Assembly: GCF_003581615.1 (NCBI RefSeq)
Contig: NZ_QXFH01000074.1
Location: 1,256-65,255, forward strand
From: Flagellimonas lutimaris
GTDB lineage: Bacteria; Bacteroidota; Bacteroidia; Flavobacteriales; Flavobacteriaceae
Length of the DNA: 64,000 bases
Direction of reading: 5' to 3'
Below the pieces are notes generated by a model, which had not been told where the DNA came from, made no database searches, and saw nothing but the letters and a program-made list of their open reading frames with translations. The position numbers and the translations under genes are program-made. How positions within the stretch are numbered: the stretch's first letter is position 1; each line of letters begins with the position of its first letter. Positions 54,003 through 61,825 of this stretch are shown one piece after another.

Positions 54003-54871
54003 CCTACCGAATCCAGTTTTGGCTTTTTAAAGTGATAGATTACTCCGAAAAGCGAGGTAAGCGCTGTAATCAAAAAGAAGGTAAAGCTGATACCGATGGA
54101 AGTACTGGCATCTAATCCCAGCCATTCGGCACCGTATAAAAATGTAACTTCTCTACTTCCGATTCCTCCGATGGTCAAAGGTATTACGGAGACAATCGAA
54201 GAAACTAAGAACACGAAGAGGTATTCGATAGTATCCAAACTAACGGACAAAGAACTCAAAATACATAAAACGCTGACTAATTGTGCCAATTGTACCAAAG
54301 CCGAAAACCCTACGGATTTCCAAAATACAGGTAGGGTAGTGGTGAAAAATATTTTGTTCACAAGCCAAAAAGCGACAACACTCAAGGGAATGGCCACAAT
54401 TATCAACCAATAAAAGCTTTGGAAAAACTCATTTTTGGACAGGATGGCAAGTACACAAGCATACACAAAAAGCAGTAGCATCCCACTTAATCGGTCCAAG
54501 AGTAAGCTGGAGACTACTTTCTTGGTACCTGGTTGACATGCTTTTTGGATAACGTAGCCTTTGTACGCATCACCTCCAATGCCTCCAGGTAAAAAGAGGT
54601 TGTAGAACATTCCCAATAGGTAAAGTTTTAAATTGCTCAACTGGGAAATCTTTGCTCCGATTTGATGGAAATATAAGTTCGTCCGAAACGCAGATAAAAC
54701 TTTGGACAGCACAAAAAATAGCAGCGCCAAGAGTAAAAATAAAGGGTCACTTTTTTTTAGAGTCTGGAGTACATCTTTGAACTCTATTTTGGTGAAAATA
54801 AAGTAAATCAGGACTGCACTAACGATGATTTTTAGGGCAGTTATGAGCTTTTTACGCAGCTTTTCCGTCAC
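53999..54871 (-). CDS. flippase-like membrane protein (UPF0104/lysylphosphatidylglycerol-synthase TM family)
   Basis: Inner-membrane protein of 290 residues with about eight hydrophobic helices. The LYLLGMFYNLFLPGGIGGDAYK motif and the later PLTIGGIGSREVTFLYGAEW block are typical of the family. Related proteins are thought to move polyprenyl-linked sugars or lipids across the membrane. The start is GTG at 54871, and the first 20 bases lie inside the 3' end of the upstream GT2 gene. Confidence 0.85.
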   Translation of the reverse strand: MTEKLRKKLITALKIIVSAVLIYFIFTKIEFKDVLQTLKKSDPLFLLLALLFFVLSKVLSAFRTNLYFHQIGAKISQLSNLKLYLLGMFYNLFLPGGIGGDAYKGYVIQKACQPGTKKVVSSLLLDRLSGMLLLFVYACVLAILSKNEFFQSFYWLIIVAIPLSVVAFWLVNKIFFTTTLPVFWKSVGFSALVQLAQLVSVLCILSSLSVSLDTIEYLFVFLVSSIVSVIPLTIGGIGSREVTFLYGAEWLGLDASTSIGISFTFFLITALTSLFGVIYHFKKPKLDSVG

Positions 54872-55814
54872 CTATGGATATTTTTTTAATGCGATATGGT
54901 CTTTTTTGTTGCGATTCGTAGTAGGTGCGAATCAAAAGTTCCATTACAATTCCAATAGTAAATAATTGGATTCCCCCTAAAATAAACATCATCCCAAACA
55001 TGAGAAGTGGTCTGGTACCAATATCTTGGTCAAACCCAAGCTTTACGATCAACAAATAGATATTGATAAAAACACCGAGGATAATTAACAATACCCCAAA
55101 AATCCCAAAGAGGTGAATGGGACGTTGGAAATATTTTCGAACGAAAAGTAACAACATCATATCGGCAATCACCTTAAAAACCCGTTCCAATCCGTATTTG
55201 GAAACACCAGAATGTCTTGCATGGTGCTTTACGGGGACTTGTTTTATCTGTGCACCTTCCAAATGAGCCAATAGGGTTATAAAACGGTGTTGTTCACCAT
55301 ATAGGTTAAGGCTTTTTGCAATATCCTTGGTGAAGACTTTTAATGCGCAACCATTGTCTTTAATATCCAGCTTGGTTACTCTGCGTACCAAAAAGTTAGC
55401 AATTTTAGATGGTATTTTTTTAACCAAGGAGTCTTTTCTTTTCTGACGGATACCCGTTACCAAATCATATTCTCCATTAACTGCATATTCCAACATTTGT
55501 GGTATATCGGAAGGATCGTTTTGGAGGTCACCATCCATGGTAATGATATACTCTCCCTCCGCATAATCAATCCCAGCAGCCAAGGCCAGACTCTGGCCGT
55601 AGTTCTTTTTCAATTCAATCAGGTGGACTTTTTTATCGTCCATTTCCTTGACTTTGATGCGGGTTTTGTCCGTGGAAAAATCATCCACATACACAATTTG
55701 ATAGTTGTAACCCTCAAGGCTTTCATTGATTTTTTGGGTCAATAGAACCACATTGTCCTCTTCGTTGTACAAAGGAACCACTATGGATAAAAGGGAATTG
55801 GTGACGGTGCTCAT
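54852..55814 (-). CDS. polyprenyl-phosphate glycosyltransferase (GT2, ArnC/DPM-like)
   Basis: GT2 enzyme of 320 residues that loads a sugar on a polyprenyl phosphate. The GT-A core (LLSIVVPLYNEEDNV, then ITMDGDLQNDPSDIP with the DXD-type motif) occupies about 1-225, and two C-terminal transmembrane helices (about 232-300) anchor it, as in ArnC/DPM1-type enzymes. It has a promoter at 55832-55839 and overlaps the flippase gene. The convergent GT39 enzyme could be the consumer of its lipid-linked sugar. Confidence 0.92.
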   Translation of the reverse strand: MSTVTNSLLSIVVPLYNEEDNVVLLTQKINESLEGYNYQIVYVDDFSTDKTRIKVKEMDDKKVHLIELKKNYGQSLALAAGIDYAEGEYIITMDGDLQNDPSDIPQMLEYAVNGEYDLVTGIRQKRKDSLVKKIPSKIANFLVRRVTKLDIKDNGCALKVFTKDIAKSLNLYGEQHRFITLLAHLEGAQIKQVPVKHHARHSGVSKYGLERVFKVIADMMLLLFVRKYFQRPIHLFGIFGVLLIILGVFINIYLLIVKLGFDQDIGTRPLLMFGMMFILGGIQLFTIGIVMELLIRTYYESQQKRPYRIKKISIGDGKAA

Positions 55815-55831
55815 TCAGTATAAAATCTTTG

Positions 55832-55839
55832 CAAATTTA
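55832..55839 (-). promoter_or_regulatory. minus-7 element (TAAATTTG) of the GT2-flippase unit
   Basis: The minus-strand TAAATTTG lies 17 bases before the ATG at 55814 and just after the meaB stop at 55850. Confidence 0.6.
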
Positions 55840-55849
55840 TTGCTTTTAT

Positions 55850-56893
55850 TTAAAGTTCCTTGGTAATCTTGTCCAATAGGATTTTGGCAGCGTAGAAGGG
55901 CGAAATTTTGTGCTCCTCAATAGCTGTCAATAATGTAGCTTGTTCCTTTTTAAATGTTTCTTTTTGATGGAAAAATTGTTTGATATACTCATCTACAGTT
56001 TGAAGGAACCAGTTTTTGTTCTGTTGTTGTCGATTTTTTTCAAAAAAGCCATTGTCTTTATTGTGCTTCACAAATTGTTGCACCATGGCCCAGATTTCAT
56101 CAATACCTGTGTTCTCCATAGCGGAGCACTTCATAACTTTAGGCATCCACCCATTGGCTTTTGGGGGATAAAGGTGCAAGGCCCTCGAAAATTCAGTGAC
56201 GGCAAGTTTGGCGTGTTCCAAATTACTTCCATCCGCTTTGTTGATGGCTATGGCATCGGCCATTTCCATAATCCCCCTTTTTATGCCTTGAAGTTCATCG
56301 CCAGCTCCTGATAGCTTTAGCAAAAGGAAAAAATCTACCATACTGTGTACGGCAATCTCGCTTTGGCCAACGCCTACAGTTTCTACCAATATAACATTAT
56401 ACCCTGCTGCTTCGCAAAGAATGATGCTTTCACGGGTTTTTTGCGCCACACCGCCCAAAGAGGTTCCAGAAGGTGAGGGGCGTATAAAGGCATTGGGGTC
56501 TTTGGCCAAGGTCTCCATTCGGGTTTTATCGCCCAGAATACTTCCCTTGCTCAGCGAACTAGTAGGGTCCACGGCCAAAACAGCTACCTTGTTGCCTTGG
56601 TCAGTCAAAGTTTTGCCCAAAGTTTCAATAAAGGAGCTTTTGCCTACCCCTGGGACGCCTGTAATCCCAATACGGATACTTTTGTTAGATTTTGCCAGGC
56701 ATTTTTCTATAACGGCATTGGCTTTTTCAAAATGAGCTGGTTTGGTGCTTTCCAATAAGGTAATGGCCTTGGCAAGCATAGCTTTATTGCCATCAAAAAT
56801 ACCTTGTGCCAAAGCATCTGCAGAAAGTTCTTGTTTTCTGAGTGCCTTGATTTTAGAAATAGTGTCCGAAGGTGTTTTGTTATCGTCTGCCAA
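55850..56893 (-). CDS. meaB: MeaB/ArgK-type GTPase chaperone of methylmalonyl-CoA mutase
   Basis: G3E-type GTPase of 347 residues that protects and gates cobalamin loading of methylmalonyl-CoA mutase. Walker A GVPGVGKSSFIE lies near 80, followed by AVDPTSSLSKGSILGDKTRM and VETVGVGQSE, then the guanine base motif NKAD. The start is TTG at 56893 because the in-frame codons upstream end in a stop. The mutase genes are not in the window. It shares the strand with the GT2 unit but is separated by that unit's promoter. Confidence 0.93.
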   Translation of the reverse strand: MADDNKTPSDTISKIKALRKQELSADALAQGIFDGNKAMLAKAITLLESTKPAHFEKANAVIEKCLAKSNKSIRIGITGVPGVGKSSFIETLGKTLTDQGNKVAVLAVDPTSSLSKGSILGDKTRMETLAKDPNAFIRPSPSGTSLGGVAQKTRESIILCEAAGYNVILVETVGVGQSEIAVHSMVDFFLLLKLSGAGDELQGIKRGIMEMADAIAINKADGSNLEHAKLAVTEFSRALHLYPPKANGWMPKVMKCSAMENTGIDEIWAMVQQFVKHNKDNGFFEKNRQQQNKNWFLQTVDEYIKQFFHQKETFKKEQATLLTAIEEHKISPFYAAKILLDKITKEL

Positions 56894-57104
56894 GGATATG
56901 GTTCATCTGTTCATCACGAATTTATGAAGATTTTACGGGTTTAAGTCAACCTGAATGGGAATACAGCAAACTTTTTTCCTTACCCATTTCACAAAAATTT
57001 AATACCTGTTTAAGCGGACTTCCGCCTACAAATTGGTACCTTTTCATTAAATAACCAGCTGCCAAGCGGGTACTGGTTTTTACGAACCTATAAACATTTA
57101 AAAG

Positions 57105-57530
57105 ATGAAGACTATTTTTGAGGCCAAAGCCACTAATACAGGAGGAAGAGCTGGACATGTGAAGAGCGAAGATGACGTTTTGGATTTTGCGATTAGTATG
57201 CCTAGTTCAAAAGGAAAGGAGGACCCAAAATCAACCAATCCAGAAGAACTTTTTGCTGCTGCATACTCTAGTTGCTACGGAGCAGGTCTACAAGCTGTTG
57301 CTAAAGAGCACGGAATAGAAGATTTAGGAGATTTTAGTGTAACGGCCACTGTAGCGCTCAATACGGAGGAAGAAGGTTTTTTCTTGGAAGCTACTCTGGA
57401 TGCTTACTTGCCTACGGTCGATAAAGAAATGGGAGAGACTTTGATGAAGGATGCCCACGAAATATGCCCTTACAGTAAGGCCACAAGAGATAATATTACC
57501 GTGCATTTAAATTTGTTGTTAGACGAATAA
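57105..57530 (+). CDS. organic hydroperoxide resistance protein (Ohr/OsmC family)
   Basis: Thiol peroxidase of 141 residues, active on organic hydroperoxides. The redox cysteines are Cys57 (AAAYSSCYGAG) and Cys121 (HEICPYSKATRDN), and the conserved Arg15 lies in GGRAGHV. The Ohr subtype fits the YSSCY and CPYSKATRDN patterns. No OhrR regulator is adjacent. A strong terminator follows. Confidence 0.95.
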   Translation: MKTIFEAKATNTGGRAGHVKSEDDVLDFAISMPSSKGKEDPKSTNPEELFAAAYSSCYGAGLQAVAKEHGIEDLGDFSVTATVALNTEEEGFFLEATLDAYLPTVDKEMGETLMKDAHEICPYSKATRDNITVHLNLLLDE

Positions 57531-57554
57531 ATCACGTAACTTTTTAAGAGTGAG

Positions 57555-57585
57555 CCCCGTTGATTGACTTCAACGGGGTTTTTTT
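57555..57585 (+). terminator. terminator of the Ohr gene
   Basis: A 9-bp GC-rich stem (57555-57563 with 57570-57578) is followed by seven T residues. Confidence 0.93.
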
Positions 57586-57614
57586 GTTAAAAATGATTAA
57601 AAAACAACCTAATT

Positions 57615-57640
57615 TGCAACGTTGCATTTTTTGCATCGTC
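57615..57640 (+). promoter_or_regulatory. ECF-sigma-like promoter with palindromic minus-35
   Basis: The perfect 12-bp palindrome TGCAACGTTGCA (57615-57626) contains GCAACGTT. It is followed after about 13-16 bases by CGTC (57637-57640), which resembles the AAC/CGTC elements of ECF sigma promoters. It lies 42 bases before the sigma gene. Autoregulation is inferred. Confidence 0.55.
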
Positions 57641-57681
57641 ATTAATACAGAACAACTAAAAAACCAAACATAGAACCAAGT

Positions 57682-58218
57682 ATGCTCCATATTGAGCTAG
57701 TGGAAAGGTGCAAGGCGAACGACCGTCAGGCACAAATGAAACTGTACCGTCAGTATTGTGATGGTATGTTTTGTGTGGCGATGCGATTCCTTAAAAATTC
57801 CAATGATGCGGAGGATGTCCTGCAAGATTCATTTATCAAAGCATTCCAGCGTATTGAGCAGTTTAAGGGGGAGGTAACGTTCGGGGCTTGGTTAAAAAGA
57901 ATTGTAGTGAATGGCAGTATCGACTTTTTAAAGTCAAAGCACCAAAGAACGGTGGAGCTGAACGAAAATTACTTACAGGTGGCAGAAGAGGATGATTGGT
58001 CGGTGGAAGAAGGAATTTCTATTGAACAGGTGAAGAAAACCATCGAGGAACTGCCCCCGAAATATAGATATGTAGTGCAATTGTTTTTGGTGGAAGGGTA
58101 TGACCATTCGGAGATAGCTGGAATTTTAGGTGTCACGGAAACTGCGTCGCGGACCCGACTCCTGAGGGGAAAGGCACAATTAAAAGAAAAACTAAAAGAT
58201 TTGGCTTATGGCACGTGA
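57682..58218 (+). CDS. ECF RNA polymerase sigma factor
   Basis: Group 4 sigma-70 factor of 178 residues. Region 2 (about 13-85) includes NDAEDVLQDSFIKAFQ (minus-10 recognition) and region 4 (about 115-172) includes LPPKYRYVVQLFLVEGYDHSEIAG-type DNA-binding helices. It lacks region 1 and most of region 3. It heads a tight operon: its last 11 bases overlap the next gene, which carries a transmembrane helix and is probably its anti-sigma factor. The ECF-like promoter at 57615-57640 suggests positive autoregulation. Confidence 0.93.
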   Translation: MLHIELVERCKANDRQAQMKLYRQYCDGMFCVAMRFLKNSNDAEDVLQDSFIKAFQRIEQFKGEVTFGAWLKRIVVNGSIDFLKSKHQRTVELNENYLQVAEEDDWSVEEGISIEQVKKTIEELPPKYRYVVQLFLVEGYDHSEIAGILGVTETASRTRLLRGKAQLKEKLKDLAYGT

Positions 58219-58810
58219 TCTTAGAAAATTGTTTGAAAAGGAAAGGGAACAGAAACGCTTCAAAATGAAGGAAGGGCACGAAGACCGCTTTTTTGCCAAG
58301 TTGGATAAGGAGATGCCCAATGACCCTCCCAAGAAAAAGGTCTTTTCCCTCTGGATGCAGATTGCTGCATCTGTTGTTGTGGCTGTTGGATTGTCTTTTT
58401 ATTATTTCGACAGTAATGGAGGCGGAGTCGACCCCGATGAGAAAGTAACGATTGTGGATAGGAATAATCCGAATAGTGGGGTTCAGGGTATTTCACTGGG
58501 CGATTTATCTCCAGATCTTAAAATGGTGGAGACCTATTATACCACAAATATCAACTTACAATTGTCAGAATTGGCCGATGACCCCGGAAACAAGGAGCTT
58601 GTGGACAGCTATATGGATCGATTGGCGGAACTGAACCAAGAATACCACAGGCTTAACAAAGAGTTGAATGAACTGGGCCCCAATGACCAAACCATAAATG
58701 CCTTAATCAATAATCTACAGCTAAGGTTGCAGTTGCTGCAAAAATTAAAATCAAAGTTGAATCAATTAAAATCATCAAAAAATGAACAGGAATCATCAAA
58801 TATTGTTTAG
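58208..58810 (+). CDS. putative membrane anti-sigma factor
   Basis: Protein of 200 residues. A basic, charged cytoplasmic N-terminus (about 1-45, with helices that could hold the sigma factor) is followed by one transmembrane helix (SLWMQIAASVVVAVGLSFYYF, about 47-67) and a periplasmic domain ending in a helical coiled-coil tail (about 135-195). No zinc-finger HxxxCxxC motif is present. The role is inferred from overlap with the sigma gene and the topology. It overlaps the next gene by 29 bases. Confidence 0.75.
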   Translation: MARDLRKLFEKEREQKRFKMKEGHEDRFFAKLDKEMPNDPPKKKVFSLWMQIAASVVVAVGLSFYYFDSNGGGVDPDEKVTIVDRNNPNSGVQGISLGDLSPDLKMVETYYTTNINLQLSELADDPGNKELVDSYMDRLAELNQEYHRLNKELNELGPNDQTINALINNLQLRLQLLQKLKSKLNQLKSSKNEQESSNIV

Positions 58811-60242
58811 CGGATTGCTTCTTGCCTTGGTTGGGTTTACCGGCCAAGCGCAGGAGAAATCCAAAACGTACAAGGAAACCTTCAATGTCAATAAAGACAC
58901 GGAGTTGAACATCAACACCAGTTATGCCGATATTGAGTTTGAAACTTGGAATAAAGATCAAGTGGAGATTACAGCAGTAATCTCGCTGGAAGGCGTGGAC
59001 CAAGAGGAGGCCGATTCTTATTTTGAGCGGGATTTGGTCAAAATTATGGGTAATAGCAAAGAAATTGAAGTGAGTACTGAAGGTGCTGGACCTAATTATG
59101 CTTTCGATTTTCAAGGATTTGATATCGATATTCCCGAAATGCCATCGGTAGCCGAGATTATTGCGAATGTGGAGATTCCAGAAATATCAGAGATTGTAAT
59201 TCCTGAGATATCATTTATGCCAAACATGCCCCCAATGCCACCGTTACCGCCAATAGAGTTTGATTACGATGCTTATAAAAAGGATGGTGATAAGTACATG
59301 AAGGAATGGAAGAAGGAATTCGATAAAACGTTTGATGAAGAATATAAGGAACGTTTTGAGGAATGGGGCAAACGGATGGAAGAAATGGCGGATGAACGCG
59401 AGGCTCGAAGAGAGGAGATGATGGAAGAAAGAGAGCAACTTAGGGAAGAGCGCGAAAAAATGCGAGAAGAAATGCGCGAGAGGCTCAAAGTACAGCGAGA
59501 AGAACTTCGTGAACAGCGCGAAGAACTAAGGAACGAACAGGCAGAACTTAGGAAACAGGCTAGAGAAGAAGCAAGGACAATCCATGGAAGTCCCAATGTG
59601 TTTTACTTTTCTTCTGATGGAAAGCATAAAGAGTATAAGGTCAAAAAACGAATCATCATCAAAATGCCGAAGTACATTAAATTAAACCTGAATGTACGTC
59701 ACGGTGAGGTAAAATTGGCGGAAAACGCCAAAAACATCAATGCAAGCTTGTCTTACGCAAGCTTGCTTGCCTCTACTATTGATGGTGCCAATACCGATAT
59801 TCGCGTATCCTATTCCCCAGTAGTGGTGCAAAACTGGAACTACGGTAGCCTTAGTACGGATTACTCCGATAAAGTCAATTTAAAAGAGGTGAAGGAATTG
59901 AAACTACATTCGGTATCATCAAATGTGGTGATCGGTAGATTGGTCAGCAAGGCGATGGTCACCAATAGTTTTGGAGCATTGAGTATTGATGAAGTTTCCA
60001 CTGGTTTCAATACCATCGACATTTCCATGGAGAATGGGGAACTCAATTGTAAACTGCCCGAAACACCTTATGTTATTTCGGTAAATGAGACTACTTCAGA
60101 TTTTCAATACCCAAAGACATTAAAGTTGAAATCAACCAAAAAATATGGTGGAAATTTACATACAGGTTATAACATCAATAAAAATGATGGAAAAACCATC
60201 AAAATAAACTCCAAATACAGCGAGGTGGTTCTTAAGAACTAG
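58782..60242 (+). CDS. exported DUF4097-like protein with a long charged coiled-coil insert
   Basis: Exported protein of 486 residues. The signal peptide ends near residue 24 (GQAQ). A short beta domain (about 38-115, with NTSYADIEFETW) is followed by a Pro-rich stretch (about 118-158) and an unusually long Glu/Arg-rich helix (about 163-266, many REEM and REEL heptads). The C-terminal beta-rich DUF4097-like domain (about 285-486) follows. The helix looks like a rigid stalk in the periplasm or on the surface. It is the third gene of the sigma/anti-sigma operon, so it is the likely effector or sensor output. The function is unknown. Confidence 0.82.
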   Translation: MNRNHQILFSGLLLALVGFTGQAQEKSKTYKETFNVNKDTELNINTSYADIEFETWNKDQVEITAVISLEGVDQEEADSYFERDLVKIMGNSKEIEVSTEGAGPNYAFDFQGFDIDIPEMPSVAEIIANVEIPEISEIVIPEISFMPNMPPMPPLPPIEFDYDAYKKDGDKYMKEWKKEFDKTFDEEYKERFEEWGKRMEEMADEREARREEMMEEREQLREEREKMREEMRERLKVQREELREQREELRNEQAELRKQAREEARTIHGSPNVFYFSSDGKHKEYKVKKRIIIKMPKYIKLNLNVRHGEVKLAENAKNINASLSYASLLASTIDGANTDIRVSYSPVVVQNWNYGSLSTDYSDKVNLKEVKELKLHSVSSNVVIGRLVSKAMVTNSFGALSIDEVSTGFNTIDISMENGELNCKLPETPYVISVNETTSDFQYPKTLKLKSTKKYGGNLHTGYNINKNDGKTIKINSKYSEVVLKN

Positions 60243-60325
60243 TCTTGTTTTCAACAGTTCCAAGGAACCACCTCTATATTATTAGGCTAAAATTTCTTCA
60301 ACGGCCAAAGCCTACCCTCCAACAT

Positions 60326-61021
60326 TTAGTGAACGTCTTCTTTTAGGTAGGACCGAAAATTCTTTTTAAAACGATTTAATCTAGGAATCGAAACATTTTG
60401 AATGTAACTATTGTTTGGATTTCGTTTTTCGTAATCCTGATGGTAATCTTCAGCCATATAAAACTTTTCAAATGGTTCTACCTCTGTAACTATGGTGCGA
60501 TTGCCATATACATTCTCGACTTTCAGTTTGTTTATATAACCCTGAATAATTTTCTGCTCTTTGTCGTTCTTATAAAATGCGATGGAACGGTACTGGGCGC
60601 CCCGGTCGGGTCCTTGCCTGTTTAAAGTAGTTGGGTCATGGGAACCAAAGAAAACCTGAACCAGTTGAGTGAAAGAAATAACATCGGGGTCGTAGTATAC
60701 CTCTACCGCTTCTGCATGATGGGTTCTCCCATAAGATACTTGCTCGTAGGTCGGGTTTTTCTCCGAACCACCTGAATACCCAGAGTATACTTCCTTAACA
60801 CCCTTTACACTTTCAAAAATGGCCTCGACGCACCAAAAGCATCCACTGGCAAAATAAGCAGTCTCATATTCTTGAAGTTGTTCTGCGCTCAGTTTAGTTG
60901 CCATATGGGTTTTTGATTCCTCTTTTTGAGCAACTTCTTGTTTATCGGATTTGTTTTTGGGTTGGCAACTTATGGATGCCAATAAGAGTAGAATTAAAAA
61001 TGGAGTCTTCACGGTGTTCAT
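60326..61021 (-). CDS. msrA: peptide methionine (S)-S-oxide reductase, lipoprotein
   Basis: Repairs methionine-S-sulfoxide in envelope proteins. The protein has 231 residues. The signal peptide ends at a lipobox (LLASISC, Cys about residue 19) and the MsrA domain follows with the catalytic ASGCFWCVEAIF motif, then GYSGG and the NPTYEQVSYGRTHHAEAVEV block; the YMAEDYHQDYEKRNP end is intact. Being a lipoprotein, it is anchored in the periplasm or outer membrane. No MsrB is adjacent. Confidence 0.94.
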   Translation of the reverse strand: MNTVKTPFLILLLLASISCQPKNKSDKQEVAQKEESKTHMATKLSAEQLQEYETAYFASGCFWCVEAIFESVKGVKEVYSGYSGGSEKNPTYEQVSYGRTHHAEAVEVYYDPDVISFTQLVQVFFGSHDPTTLNRQGPDRGAQYRSIAFYKNDKEQKIIQGYINKLKVENVYGNRTIVTEVEPFEKFYMAEDYHQDYEKRNPNNSYIQNVSIPRLNRFKKNFRSYLKEDVH

Positions 61022-61241
61022 TTTAGTTTCTCATTTAGTTGCAATAAGATACCAACAATTACTTTGATGGCCGTTAAAAAATGTTAACCATCCGTTTTAG
61101 GTGCTCAAAATATAATTGAAGGTTCAAATTGATATTTATCAATTTCGGTTGTTTTTTCCTACACAATATTATAAAAATATAATCCTTTTCCTACAAATAA
61201 ATTATTGATATTCAGTATGTTACAAAAGTTACAAATGTGAG

Positions 61242-61309
61242 TTTATCGATGAAATGCACATGTGTTCGGTATGTTGTTTTTGACCTCAAAAACGTTCATC
61301 GACGATAAA
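61242..61309. repeat. nested inverted repeats in the gap between msrA and the small exported protein gene
   Basis: Outer arms TTTATCGATGAA (61242-61253) and TTCATCGACGATAAA (61295-61309; three extra bases) enclose a perfect 7-bp hairpin GTTTTTG/CAAAAAC (61276-61282 with 61287-61293, loop ACCT) and the small palindrome CACATGTG. A structured leader or small RNA is possible. The rest of the 401-base gap (61022-61422) shows no clear coding frame or exact promoter element. Confidence 0.45.
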
Positions 61310-61422
61310 AAACACTTTACCCGAAAAAAATTCATACACCTAAAAAAAGGGGTTGTTGAGCGATGGAAATCTTCACAGGGGTGCATGCGAAAGTAATTTT
61401 ACAATGTAAAACAATCGGAATC

Positions 61423-61659
61423 ATGAAAACAATTTTCACCATCATCGCAATAACTTTTTTCGGAACTATGGCTTCTGCCCAAAATATTTCAAAGGAAGCT
61501 AAAGTGGATGTTCTTACTGAAGGTGTTGAGTTGAATGTAGAATTCAACCAAACCATTAGAAAAGACAGAAAGATGGTAAGATTGTACAAGTTTAAAAACT
61601 CTCGTATTAAAAAAGAGCTTTCTTTTAAAACCAAAAAGAATAAAGCTAAATTGGCTTAA
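61423..61659 (+). CDS. small exported protein of unknown function
   Basis: Protein of 78 residues. The signal peptide MKTIFTIIAITFFGTMASAQ is followed by a basic beta-type mature part (VDVLTEGVELNVEFNQTI, then KDRKMVRLYKFKNSRIKKEL). The ATG at 61423 begins the signal peptide; a longer frame from 61363 would put unrelated residues before it. No family was recognised. A 30-residue membrane frame follows 6 bases later and a terminator ends the unit. Confidence 0.75.
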   Translation: MKTIFTIIAITFFGTMASAQNISKEAKVDVLTEGVELNVEFNQTIRKDRKMVRLYKFKNSRIKKELSFKTKKNKAKLA

Positions 61660-61665
61660 TTAATA

Positions 61666-61758
61666 ATGTTAGGGTTTATAATTCCTTTTGCGCTGTTTCT
61701 TAGTGTTTCGTTTGTTCTGGCAACCATAGCCTTTTCTTTTAGGGAAAGAAAATCTTAA
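61666..61758 (+). CDS. 30-residue micro membrane protein
   Basis: The frame encodes a hydrophobic helix (MLGFIIPFALFLSVSFVLAT) and the basic tail AFSFRERKS. It begins 6 bases after the stop of the small exported protein gene and precedes a terminator. The composition and spacing fit a translated mini-protein, but nothing in the sequence proves it. It is not clearly homologous to the pair at 2104-2346. Confidence 0.4.
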   Translation: MLGFIIPFALFLSVSFVLATIAFSFRERKS

Positions 61759-61783
61759 AAGGTTAAGTTTTTTGGAATAATTT

Positions 61784-61813
61784 AGGTCGTTATAAAACGA
61801 CCTCTCTTTTTTA
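61784..61813 (+). terminator. terminator after the micro protein
   Basis: The 8-bp stem AGGTCGTT/AACGACCT (61784-61791 with 61796-61803) is followed by CTC and a run of T to 61813. Confidence 0.87.
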
Positions 61814-61825
61814 TAGAGGGTATAC

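Noticed and set aside
56946-57047. A 33-residue minus-strand frame between meaB and ohr
   Set aside because: No duplication, membrane pattern or promoter supports it; chance frames of this size are expected.
59244-59596. Ser-rich and Phe-rich antisense frames over the coiled-coil region of the sigma-operon protein
   Set aside because: They are the complement of Glu/Arg codon repeats (GAA, GAG, AGA), which give long open antisense frames by composition.
59742-59765. Direct repeat GCAAGCTTG in the DUF4097-like gene
   Set aside because: Two 9-bp copies inside a coding region encode a repeated SL/ASL motif; not evidence of a mobile or regulatory element.
61271-61396. A 41-residue Lys-rich plus-strand frame before the small exported protein gene
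   Set aside because: It lies within the nested inverted repeats, has no recognisable start signal, and overlaps the likely leader of the next gene.
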